5,257 nucleotides of DNA from Deltaproteobacteria bacterium. GTDB taxonomy: Bacteria; Myxococcota; B64-G9. Location of the stretch: contig JAUVAM010000342.1 of NCBI GenBank assembly GCA_030591745.1, forward strand, positions 1 to 5,257, given 5' to 3'. A model generated the notes under the pieces. It was not told where the DNA came from. It worked only from the letters and a program-made list of their open reading frames with translations, and ran no database searches. Made by a program: the position numbers and the translations under genes. Of this stretch, positions 1 through 5,257 are shown in pieces. Numbering within the stretch: position 1 is the first letter of the stretch; each line of letters opens with the position of its first letter.

Positions 1-893
1 ACAAGCCCTATGTCTTGAAGCTGGCCACCTCGAACATCAAGGCCGAAGTCAGTCGAGTAGAATACGCCTTCGACATGGCGGATCTCAGAAGACGCAAGAC
101 TCATAAGCTCGAGCTGAACGACATCGGCCTGGTAGAGCTGAGTTTGGCGAAACCTTTGGCCTTTGATGCCTACCGCCGCAACAAGACCACCGGCGCCTTC
201 GTCCTCATCGACACAGTGAGCAACGCCACGGTGGCCGCAGGCATGATTCTGGATCGGCAGGTTGACGATTCGGCCAAGGCCGCCAAGAAACCCGTCAAGG
301 GCTTACGTCGTCATGAAAGCGCCATCACCGTAGCCGAGCGCGCCAAGCGCCTTGGCCAGTCAGCGCATACGGTTTGGCTGACGGGATTGCCCTGCGCGGG
401 CAAGACCACCATCGCCTTCGGTCTGGAGCGAAGGCTCTTTGATGCAGGCTACGTGGCGCAGGTCCTGGACGGAGAGAACCTGCGCCAGGGTTTGAGCGAG
501 AACCTGGGATTCTCCGCCCTGGACAGAGGCGAGAACGTACGCCGGGTGGCGCAAGTGGCACGCATGATGAACGAAGCCGGCCTGCTGAGCATCGTCGCGC
601 TGGTCAGCCCCTTTGCCGTGGACCGGGAGGCCGCCCGCCGGATCATTGGGCCCGAGCAATTCTTCGAAGTGCATCTGGCAGCCCCCCTCGATTGCTGCGA
701 AGCGCGGGACAAGGCGGGTCTCTACGCCAGGGCTCGAAGCGGCATCATCGATGGCCTGGCAGGAATTCAAACGCCCTACGAAATTCCGAAAGATCCAAAT
801 TTGGTCTTACCCACCCACGAAATCAGCGTGGACGAATCCATCGATCAGCTTTTCGATTTGCTTATGGAGCGGGCTAAACTTGGCGAGTCTTGA
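1..893 (+). CDS. cysNC: Bifunctional sulfate adenylyltransferase large subunit / APS kinase (CysN-CysC fusion), 5'-truncated by window edge
   Basis: The frame is open from the left edge (first full codon at nt 3), so the N-terminal GTPase domain of CysN lies outside the window. The first ~80 residues match the last beta-barrel of CysN: LELNDIGLVEL, then FDAYRRNKTTGAFVLID and ATVAAGMI. A short basic linker (about nt 255-345) leads into a complete APS kinase domain with the P-loop GLPCAGKT (nt 384-407), the DGENLRQGL motif (about nt 468-494), LGFSALDRGENVRR, SPF with the conserved serine (about nt 606-614), and CEARDKAGLYARARSGII followed by the PYE-P motif. CysN with CysD makes APS from ATP and sulfate, using GTP hydrolysis. 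CysC phosphorylates APS to PAPS in the cytoplasm. A cysD gene would be expected just upstream. The P-loop departs from the usual GLSGSGKS consensus but keeps the GxxxxGK[ST] pattern. The last 20 bp overlap the convergent iron-sulfur gene. Family assignment is secure. Confidence 0.96.
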   Translation, partial: KPYVLKLATSNIKAEVSRVEYAFDMADLRRRKTHKLELNDIGLVELSLAKPLAFDAYRRNKTTGAFVLIDTVSNATVAAGMILDRQVDDSAKAAKKPVKGLRRHESAITVAERAKRLGQSAHTVWLTGLPCAGKTTIAFGLERRLFDAGYVAQVLDGENLRQGLSENLGFSALDRGENVRRVAQVARMMNEAGLLSIVALVSPFAVDREAARRIIGPEQFFEVHLAAPLDCCEARDKAGLYARARSGIIDGLAGIQTPYEIPKDPNLVLPTHEISVDESIDQLFDLLMERAKLGES

Positions 894-2106
894 GCCAGCC
901 TCTTAGCAGGTTGCGGCCTGTGCCGAGTGCTGTGCGGCGGGCGAAGCCGAACCAGCTGTCTGGGGGGATGCGGTAGTCGGGGAGTGGATCCATGCGGATG
1001 GCGTCTTTTGTTTTGCAGGCCGCAGCGCAAAGACCGCAGCCGATGCAGCGGTGGGGCAAAGTCCAGGTGGAGCGTTTGGGGTCCACGACGATGGCACCGG
1101 TGGGACAGACTCGGGCGCAGGCGCCGCAGTTTGTGCAGGCTTGTTTGTTGATGACCGGCTGGAAGTGGGGCTTTGCGATTGCCGCGGGCATGTCGAAATC
1201 GCTGATGAGGCGGAGTACGTAGCAACAACAGCCGCAGCAGGAGCACGAGGCCTGGCCTTCGGCGAAGTCGATGTTCATTAAGAAGTTCACTAAGCCCGCG
1301 GCCTCGGCTTCCTTTTTGATTTCGATGTACTCTTTTTTGCTTACTCGTTTCATCAGGCCCCGGCTGATGGCGCCGTCGGCCCACTCGCCCAAGGCCGAGC
1401 AGTTCAGAGTGGGTTTTCCACAGCCCTTGCCTACGATTTCGGCGCTCATGCGGCATTGGCAATGACCCACGGCGAAGGAGTTGTAGCTATCTATGATTTG
1501 TTCGAATTGGTCCGAGGGAAGAGCCAGAGGATGCGATTTCGCCAGGTGGCCCGTGGGCATGTAGCGCACGGTGTCGGTACGATAAGCCACATAGGCCGTG
1601 TAATAACCCGTGTCGTAGAGATCGGCGAAAAGTTCGGCGAAACGCCTGACCCAAGGATTCATCGTTTCCAGCTCGTGGCCGCACATGAGGATTTCAAACA
1701 GGCCGGGCATCAGCGGCAGGGCTTTGTAGCGACGGGCATCCCCGTCTCCCTCATGCCAGATGCAGCGTCTCTCGGCCGCCGCGTCCAAAACGCGTCGCAC
1801 TGAGTTTTCGTCTTGATGGGCTTTTTTTGCGACGGCCTTGGCGCTGGTGCCCTTGAGCACGGTCAGGTGGCGAACGAGTTCGGCTTCGTCTTCTGAAAAG
1901 ACATGCTCCAAAAGCGCCATGAATTCGTCGCAGATGGGAGGCCCCAGGTACAGGGGGCTTGAAAGCTTTTCGGCCAAAGCCCGGTGAGCCAGGCTACTTT
2001 GCGGGAAATCGTCTGCCGAGCGAGGCACGATGGTCACCGGCCGGGGGGCCGAGGGGCCGATGAGGCTCTTGTTGACCTGAACCTTTACGCGTTTTCTGCT
2101 GGGCAT
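874..2106 (-). CDS. Cysteine-rich 4Fe-4S dicluster ferredoxin-domain protein with N-terminal winged-helix-like region
   Basis: The 410-residue protein has two classic [4Fe-4S] motifs near its C-terminus: C324-x2-C327-x2-C330-x3-C334-P and C354-x2-C357-x2-C360-x3-C364. Before them lies a second cysteine-rich region: GHCQCRM (C216, C218), KGCGKP (C229), LNC (C236), then CSCCGCCC at 288-295. Residues about 60-130 resemble a winged helix (TSAKAVAKKAHQDENSVRRVL, then a short strand and YKALPLMPG). I recall this architecture in uncharacterised ferredoxin-like proteins of anaerobes and deltaproteobacteria. The function is unknown; electron transfer or redox sensing is inference. No signal peptide is visible, so it is probably cytoplasmic. 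I chose the ATG at 2106 because GTGAGG lies 9 nt upstream. A TTG at 2157, with AAGGA also 9 nt upstream, would add 17 residues (427 aa) and cannot be excluded. The 3' end overlaps cysNC by 20 bp, and the gene is divergent from queF. Confidence 0.9.
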   Translation of the reverse strand: MPSRKRVKVQVNKSLIGPSAPRPVTIVPRSADDFPQSSLAHRALAEKLSSPLYLGPPICDEFMALLEHVFSEDEAELVRHLTVLKGTSAKAVAKKAHQDENSVRRVLDAAAERRCIWHEGDGDARRYKALPLMPGLFEILMCGHELETMNPWVRRFAELFADLYDTGYYTAYVAYRTDTVRYMPTGHLAKSHPLALPSDQFEQIIDSYNSFAVGHCQCRMSAEIVGKGCGKPTLNCSALGEWADGAISRGLMKRVSKKEYIEIKKEAEAAGLVNFLMNIDFAEGQASCSCCGCCCYVLRLISDFDMPAAIAKPHFQPVINKQACTNCGACARVCPTGAIVVDPKRSTWTLPHRCIGCGLCAAACKTKDAIRMDPLPDYRIPPDSWFGFARRTALGTGRNLLRGWLKTRQV

Positions 2107-2115
2107 CAGTAGTGA

Positions 2116-2121
2116 CCTCAC
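2116..2121 (-). promoter_or_regulatory. Ribosome binding site supporting the ATG start of the iron-sulfur protein
   Basis: On the minus strand GTGAGG is followed by 9 nt and then the ATG at 2106. It supports the shorter 410-residue start. The competing TTG at 2157 has its own AAGGA (nt 2167-2171), so the choice rests mainly on ATG being preferred over TTG and on the extra 17 residues looking unstructured. Confidence 0.5.
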
Positions 2122-2158
2122 TCTCCCTTCACCATTCGCCTCCCACTTTGTATCCAAG

Positions 2159-2187
2159 TTGCTTCATCCTTGGCAAGGACTTATGCT
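2159..2187 (+). promoter_or_regulatory. Candidate sigma-70-type promoter for queF
   Basis: TTGCTT (2159-2164) and TATGCT (2182-2187) are separated by exactly 17 nt, about 42 nt before the queF start codon. The -10 matches 4/6 and the -35 matches 3/6 of the E. coli consensus, so this is only a candidate. A 13-bp palindrome fills most of the spacer. Confidence 0.35.
2167..2179. promoter_or_regulatory. 13-bp perfect palindrome, possible operator between the iron-sulfur gene and queF
   Basis: TCCTTG, a central G, then CAAGGA form a perfect 6-bp-arm inverted repeat. It sits between the candidate -35 and -10 of queF and also upstream of the divergent iron-sulfur gene, a position where a bound dimeric regulator could block transcription. 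The arms are short enough for chance, so regulator binding is inference. Confidence 0.3.
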
Positions 2188-2218
2188 GCGGCTTATTGTC
2201 GGTGATAGTGGAGATTCT

Positions 2219-2224
2219 GGAGGT
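2219..2224 (+). promoter_or_regulatory. Ribosome binding site of queF
   Basis: GGAGGT lies 4 nt before the ATG at 2229. This strong Shine-Dalgarno sequence fixes the queF start and rules out the in-frame ATG at 2112, which would add 39 residues unlike any QueF and place the start in the promoter region. Confidence 0.8.
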
Positions 2225-2228
2225 GTTC

Positions 2229-2615
2229 ATGGCAGGCAAGAAGGTTTACAAGCCGAAAGTGTTGGGCAAGAACGTTGTCGGTCCGATAGACGAAGTAGAC
2301 CGGGTACCCTGGGGCGGTGGGCCCATCACGGTCAACCTACACTGCACCGAGTTCTCTACGCTTTGCCCCATCACAGGACAACCCGACTACGGTGAGCTTG
2401 AGATCGAGTATGTGCCGGGCAAGTTTTTGGTGGAGACAAAATCCCTGAAGCTCTTCTTGCAGGGTTTTCGCGACCGAAAAGCCTTCAACGAAGCAGTGGT
2501 CGACGAGCTGGCCGAAAGCCTCTTTGCGCAGATCAAACCCCTCCGACTGAAAATCACCGGCTTCTACAATCCCCGAGGCGGTATCGCCGTGGAATGCACA
2601 GCGGAGAGGTCTTAG
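2229..2615 (+). CDS. queF: NADPH-dependent 7-cyano-7-deazaguanine reductase QueF (short, unimodular type)
   Basis: QueF reduces the nitrile preQ0 to the aminomethyl preQ1 with two NADPH, late in the biosynthesis of the queuosine precursor for tRNA wobble modification. The 128-residue protein has the unimodular T-fold layout. The catalytic cysteine is C46 in STLCPITGQPD, and the partner aspartate is D53. The family signature appears as ETKSLKLF (69-76), and NPRGGI (114-119) matches the conserved C-terminal motif. It is shorter than the 165-residue Bacillus subtilis enzyme, mainly at the ends. Where B. subtilis has FHE, with His and Glu in the substrate site, this protein reads FNE (87-89), so the histidine is replaced by asparagine. 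No queC, queD or queE is in the window, so the gene stands alone here. Its TAG stop interlocks with the TAA of the convergent ATPase gene. Confidence 0.95.
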   Translation: MAGKKVYKPKVLGKNVVGPIDEVDRVPWGGGPITVNLHCTEFSTLCPITGQPDYGELEIEYVPGKFLVETKSLKLFLQGFRDRKAFNEAVVDELAESLFAQIKPLRLKITGFYNPRGGIAVECTAERS

Positions 2616-4003
2616 ATCTTTGCCTCCGAGATTTGTCGCAGCAGCATGGCGGCAGATATGTGATGAACAGGTGAGTTGGCGATTTTGGATCTGGGCTCGG
2701 CAGAAAATAAAACGGAGCTGATTCGTTTGTCCTTGGCGAGGGGCAAGCGCTGGATCTTTTCCAGTAGCGCTTGGGCATGGGCTGGTTTCGTGCTTCGTTT
2801 GACTTCCCCAATGAGAAGATGATCGGGATCAGTGGCTGATTGCGCCACCAGGTCGAACTCCAGTTCTTTTCGATCCAGGCCGGGGCCCCACCAGCGCGAG
2901 GCGGGAAGCCAATCGGTGTCGTCGATATGCAGCCAGGGGATGTTCTGTCTGACGATTTGCTCCCAGGCTTGGCCCATGTAGAGATCCCATTCTTTTTTGA
3001 TGATGGCCAGGGCTGTTTTGAATTGCCTGATTTCCAAGAGGCTGCGATTGGGCTCGACGAATCGATACCAGGTCGCCAAAAAGGGATCGGCCACGCGATA
3101 GAGGGTCTTCTTGCTGGAGCGCTTCGGGGCCCCGAAGGGGTGTTCCTTGGCGACGAAGCCCATCTCCACGAGCATGGCGAGAGGTCGGGTCATGGAGCTG
3201 GCGGGCTTGCCGAGGCGGCCGGCGATTTCGGACATGCGATGGCAGCCGGAGGCGACCAATGCCAGGATGGAGGCAGCCTGCCGCGTATCTCGTAGCTCGT
3301 CACGCAGGAGTCGATCCGGCTCGTGATGCAGGGGACCCAGGGGGTCCAAAACCAGATCATGAAATGCCTTTTGGGTGTTCGGAAAAGATCGTGCCAGCTC
3401 CCAGTAGCGGGGGATGCCGCCCCAGATGGAGTACGCGGAAATGATTTCTTCTGCCTTGCTTGTAGAGAAGGCCTTGGAGAGGTGCTCGATGCCGAGGGGC
3501 TCTAAGCGCATCATCTGCACGGCACGGCCATAGAGAGGGGCCTGTTGATCGAGAACCAAGCCGTGCATCATTCTTTGCGAGGACCCGCTGATCACGAGGT
3601 GCAGAGGCTTCGAACGTTTTTTGTCGACGAGCTTTTGTAAGAGGCTCGGCAGTTCTTTGGACACCGTCACCAGGGAGGGCAGTTCGTCGATGGCCAGAAT
3701 GGCACCAGAGGGTGCCTCAAGGTGCCAGCGTTCGAGCAAAGCCTGCCACTGGGGATATTCGACACCTTCGAAGCCGGGGATGATTCGCCCGATTTCGGTG
3801 GCCAAGGCCGACCTTTGCAGGCTCGCCTCCCGGTCATCCCCGACGTAGTAAACGGCAGGCCGATCGCCAAGGAACTCGGCCAGGAGTCTTGATTTGCCGA
3901 CACGGCGTCGACCGTAGAGCACAAGGAAACTACCGTCAGGTCCTTGTGTTGCGCCAAGCAAGCGATCCAGCTCTTCTTCTCGGTTTAGGAAGCGCAGGGT
4001 CAT
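2612..4003 (-). CDS. P-loop ATPase of the archaeal-ATPase / DUF234 type with PD-(D/E)xK-like C-terminus
   Basis: This 463-residue protein begins FLNREEELDRL, typical of this ATPase group. Its Walker A is GRRRVGKS (31-38), Walker B is ILAIDE (102-107), and the sensor-like strand is LVISGSS (136-142). GGIPRY (195-200) is characteristic of the family. Residues about 243-300 form a winged-helix region (MSEIAGRLGKPASSMTRPLA), and the C-terminal ~140 residues resemble DUF234: GQAWEQIV (344-351), LEFDLVA (381-387) and IGEVKRS (398-404). The last set reads as a PD-(D/E)xK nuclease-like core with E347, D384, E400 and K402. The family's role is not established; these genes are common, patchily distributed and often multicopy. 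The ATG start has AGGAGAGG 5 nt upstream and a 39-bp palindrome beginning 18 nt upstream. It looks full length. Nuclease activity and any link to mobility or defence are inference. Confidence 0.9.
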   Translation of the reverse strand: MTLRFLNREEELDRLLGATQGPDGSFLVLYGRRRVGKSRLLAEFLGDRPAVYYVGDDREASLQRSALATEIGRIIPGFEGVEYPQWQALLERWHLEAPSGAILAIDELPSLVTVSKELPSLLQKLVDKKRSKPLHLVISGSSQRMMHGLVLDQQAPLYGRAVQMMRLEPLGIEHLSKAFSTSKAEEIISAYSIWGGIPRYWELARSFPNTQKAFHDLVLDPLGPLHHEPDRLLRDELRDTRQAASILALVASGCHRMSEIAGRLGKPASSMTRPLAMLVEMGFVAKEHPFGAPKRSSKKTLYRVADPFLATWYRFVEPNRSLLEIRQFKTALAIIKKEWDLYMGQAWEQIVRQNIPWLHIDDTDWLPASRWWGPGLDRKELEFDLVAQSATDPDHLLIGEVKRSTKPAHAQALLEKIQRLPLAKDKRISSVLFSAEPRSKIANSPVHHISAAMLLRQISEAKI

Positions 4004-4008
4004 GGAGG

Positions 4009-4016
4009 CCTCTCCT
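4009..4016 (-). promoter_or_regulatory. Ribosome binding site of the ATPase gene
   Basis: On the minus strand AGGAGAGG is followed by 5 nt and the ATG at 4003. It lies directly between the 39-bp palindrome and the start codon, so a protein or RNA structure formed at the palindrome would be within reach of the ribosome site. Confidence 0.7.
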
Positions 4017-4021
4017 GTAAA

Positions 4022-4060
4022 TATTATGCATCTAAAACATTATGTTTTAGATGCATAATA
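4022..4060. repeat. Perfect 39-bp AT-rich palindrome (19-bp arms, 1-nt centre) upstream of the ATPase gene
   Basis: The left arm TATTATGCATCTAAAACAT (4022-4040) and right arm ATGTTTTAGATGCATAATA (4042-4060) are exact reverse complements around a single T at 4041. Only 8 of 39 bases are G or C, in strong contrast with the flanking genes. Each arm contains ATGCAT. The element sits between ubiE and the ATPase, 18 nt from the ATPase start codon, where it could be an operator, part of the promoter (CATAAT is a -10-like hexamer on the minus strand at 4023-4028), an RNA hairpin in the leader, or a recombination end. It has no following T-tract on either strand, so it is not a typical terminator. Which role applies is unknown. 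Confidence 0.93.
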
Positions 4061-4087
4061 ATTGCAACTGCTTCAAGAGGGGGTCGT

Positions 4088-4795
4088 TTACTTGATGGCC
4101 GTGTGTATGGCCGCCACGCCGCCGAAGAGTGTTTCTTGTTCTACCTTTGAAAACCCAGCCCCCAAGAGCATGTCGCGGATTTCATCCGGTCGGTAGAAGT
4201 TTGATGCCGATTTGGCGAGGTATCGGTAGGCTGCTTTTTGTCCGGAGAGAAGTCCGCCCAAAGGACCGGCCACGGCCCGCATCCAGAGATGAAAACCGCC
4301 GCGCCAGAAGGCTTTGCCGGGCTGGCTTGTTTCCACGGCCACGAAGCGGCCGCCGGGGCGCAAGACGCGCAGGATTTCGGCCAGGTGCTTTTCGCGATTG
4401 GGGTTCTTCCATAACAAGTTGCGAAAGGCGAAGGCGATGCCGACGGCGTCAAAGCTTGAGTCCGCAAAGGGCAGCTCAGCCGCGTCGGCCTCCACCGTCT
4501 TGATGCGCTTGCCGAGGCCCGCGTCTTCCGTGCGTTTTTGCAATAGATCGAGCATGGGTCGGCTGAAGTCGGCCGCCGTGATGCTGGGGTTTTCGTTCCG
4601 GCTTGCCAGAAGCAAGCTCAAATCTCCCGTGCCGGCGCCGAGGTCCAGGATGCGCTCTGGGCTGCCTGCCAGAATTCGGCGGGCCGCCAGATGACGCCAG
4701 CGTTGATCCAGGCCCAGGGTCATCAGGCGGTTGATTCCGTCGTAGCGAAGGGGCACGGCTTCGAACATTTGCTGCAGGTGTTTTTGTTTTTGCAT
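4088..4795 (-). CDS. ubiE: Demethylmenaquinone / 2-polyprenyl-benzoquinol C-methyltransferase (UbiE/MenG family)
   Basis: The 235-residue protein is a SAM-dependent class I methyltransferase that adds the ring C-methyl in menaquinone or ubiquinone synthesis, working at the inner face of the membrane. It starts with MFEAVPLRYDGINRLMTLGLDQRW, a variant of the family's first signature (split here: YDGINRLMTLG at 18-28, W33). The SAM-binding motif I is ILDLGAGTGD (49-58). Further motifs are DFS (76-78), ELPFADSSFD (107-116), FRN (124-126), and RVLRPGGRFVAVETS (143-157), close to the second signature. The C-terminus GGVAAIHTAIK is typical. After FRN the loop is a few residues longer than in E. coli UbiE. 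The quinone type cannot be told from the sequence, so menG is an equally valid name. No strong Shine-Dalgarno sequence precedes the ATG, but no upstream ATG, GTG or TTG exists in frame before the stop at 4883-4885. The ATPase follows 84 bp downstream. Confidence 0.93.
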   Translation of the reverse strand: MQKQKHLQQMFEAVPLRYDGINRLMTLGLDQRWRHLAARRILAGSPERILDLGAGTGDLSLLLASRNENPSITAADFSRPMLDLLQKRTEDAGLGKRIKTVEADAAELPFADSSFDAVGIAFAFRNLLWKNPNREKHLAEILRVLRPGGRFVAVETSQPGKAFWRGGFHLWMRAVAGPLGGLLSGQKAAYRYLAKSASNFYRPDEIRDMLLGAGFSKVEQETLFGGVAAIHTAIK

Positions 4796-4847
4796 GCTGC
4801 AATCGTATCGGCGCTTAGCGCGTTGCGCAATCCATGGTGCCAGTTCT

Positions 4848-4877
4848 TTGCCTCTTTTGGTGAGTTTGGCGTATGAT
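4848..4877 (+). promoter_or_regulatory. Candidate promoter for the gene starting at 4924
   Basis: TTGCCT (4848-4853) and TATGAT (4872-4877) are 18 nt apart on the plus strand, about 46 nt before the start codon. The -10 matches 5/6 and the -35 3/6 of the sigma-70 consensus. The surrounding stretch 4872-4900 is markedly AT-rich. Confidence 0.35.
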
Positions 4878-4879
4878 TT

Positions 4880-4907
4880 ATTTTAATGTGTGATTTTGAA
4901 AACCCAA
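4880..4907 (-). promoter_or_regulatory. Candidate promoter for ubiE
   Basis: On the minus strand TTGGGT (4902-4907) is followed after 16 nt by TAAAAT (4880-4885), a 5/6 match to the -10 consensus. It would give a ubiE leader of nearly 80 nt. It overlaps the candidate promoter region of the divergent gene, so the two may compete. Confidence 0.35.
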
Positions 4908-4923
4908 GCCTAGGATGGGCAAC

Positions 4924-5257
4924 ATGAGCGAAGAAGCACGTACTGCTTTTACCCTGGCGGCCGTTGATCTTGCCTCGCTGTTCAACACTTCCTTCGGATC
5001 GGAGGATATCGCTGGCTACGCGGTGAACTTGAGCGAGCCCGAGGGCCCCAGCACCGGTGGCGGCGTGCAGGTCCGGCAGAACATCACCTTGGAACATCCG
5101 ACTCAGAAAAAGGTTTTGCTGGCCGGTTCCTGCAACAAGCTGGACAAGACGGCGGAGCTAAGAAGCTTCAAGCACATGGCGGACCTCCATCGAGAGCGTT
5201 ACGCCGGGCAAGAAGTGGCCATTGACCCGATCCAGTATGGGGACCTGATCAAGCGCT
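4924..5257 (+). CDS. Unrecognised protein, 3'-truncated by window edge
   Basis: An open frame of 111 codons runs from ATG 4924 to the window edge without a stop. It begins MSEEARTAFTLAAVDLASLF, continues through a glycine-rich patch (GPSTGGG), and then reads KKVLLAGSCNKL and a charged stretch ending QYGDLIKR. I do not recognise the family. There is no signal peptide, membrane segment, P-loop or metal-binding motif in the visible part, which looks soluble and cytoplasmic. AGGA lies 8 nt before the chosen ATG. An in-frame ATG at 4915 would add three residues but has a poorer ribosome site. The candidate promoter and codon choice resembling its neighbours support a real gene. The gene is divergent from ubiE with 128 bp between the two starts. 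Confidence 0.75.
   Translation, partial: MSEEARTAFTLAAVDLASLFNTSFGSEDIAGYAVNLSEPEGPSTGGGVQVRQNITLEHPTQKKVLLAGSCNKLDKTAELRSFKHMADLHRERYAGQEVAIDPIQYGDLIKR

Noticed and set aside
2229..2229. Possible preQ1 riboswitch in the queF leader.
   Set aside because: The short leader (about 2194-2228) shows no preQ1-I style hairpin with an A-rich tail and ends in a plain GGAGGT ribosome site.
2610..2619. TTAGAT at the queF/ATPase junction resembles TTTTAGATGCAT in the 39-bp palindrome, suggesting a second end of a mobile unit.
   Set aside because: Only about six bases are shared, which is easily chance, and no target duplication is visible.
2594..2640. CGGAG ... CTCCG could form a stem around the queF/ATPase stop codons as a shared terminator.
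   Set aside because: The stem is only 5 bp with a loop of about 18 nt and no T-tract, too weak to call.
2840..3295. 151-codon plus-strand open frame antisense to the ATPase.
   Set aside because: It is low-complexity, has no family motifs, and lies wholly inside the well-supported ATPase gene; it is a product of GC-rich codon bias.
4811..4830. Short inverted repeats GCGCT-T-AGCGC and TTGCGCAA in the ubiE leader.
   Set aside because: Arms of 4-5 bp are expected by chance in GC-rich DNA, and they do not combine into a convincing hairpin or terminator.
4796..4882. The ubiE frame stays open upstream of its ATG and reads YAKLTKRGKELAPWI, reminiscent of a winged-helix wing.
   Set aside because: The extension has no ATG, GTG or TTG start before the stop at 4883-4885, and UbiE proteins do not carry such an extension. 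The region also holds the AT-rich divergent promoters. A decayed gene remnant is possible but cannot be supported.
4723..5097. 124-codon minus-strand open frame across the ubiE start and the unrecognised gene.
   Set aside because: It overlaps the start of ubiE in another frame and covers the better supported plus-strand gene; it shows no motifs.

Overview
The window is a gene-dense piece of a bacterial chromosome from a moderately GC-rich organism. It holds six protein genes, has no gene-free stretch longer than about 130 bases, and shows no tRNA, rRNA, CRISPR array or recognisable insertion sequence. The combination of a fused CysN-CysC sulfate-activation enzyme, a cysteine-rich two-cluster ferredoxin with a winged-helix-like front half, a short QueF and a UbiE/MenG methyltransferase fits a Gram-negative bacterium with some anaerobic or respiratory versatility. 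A deltaproteobacterial or myxococcal-type lineage is possible, but that is a guess from protein style and not a demonstrated placement.

Layout: (1) nt 1-893, plus strand, the C-terminal part of CysNC, open at the left edge. (2) nt 874-2106, minus strand, a 410-residue iron-sulfur protein whose 3' end overlaps the end of cysNC by 20 bp. (3) nt 2107-2228, a divergent promoter region with a 13-bp palindrome lying inside a plausible queF promoter spacer. (4) nt 2229-2615, plus strand, queF. (5) nt 2612-4003, minus strand, a 463-residue P-loop ATPase with a DUF234-like, nuclease-like C-terminus; its stop codon interlocks with the queF stop. (6) nt 4022-4060, a perfect 39-bp AT-rich palindrome just upstream of the ATPase start codon. 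(7) nt 4088-4795, minus strand, ubiE/menG. (8) nt 4796-4923, a second divergent promoter region. (9) nt 4924 to the right edge, plus strand, the start of an unrecognised gene.

The genes do not form one pathway. CysNC makes APS/PAPS, QueF finishes preQ1 for queuosine tRNA modification, UbiE/MenG methylates the quinone ring, and the ferredoxin-like protein probably serves electron transfer or redox sensing. Orientation alternates, so most genes are probably separate transcription units; only ubiE and the ATPase run in the same direction (84 bp apart).

The most notable item is the ATPase together with its palindrome. The gene looks like an autonomous cargo gene placed between two housekeeping genes, and the 19-bp-arm inverted repeat is far longer and more perfect than an ordinary operator in this GC-rich setting. 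The ferredoxin-like protein, with six cysteines in eight residues between a winged-helix-like region and two [4Fe-4S] motifs, is the second item worth attention.
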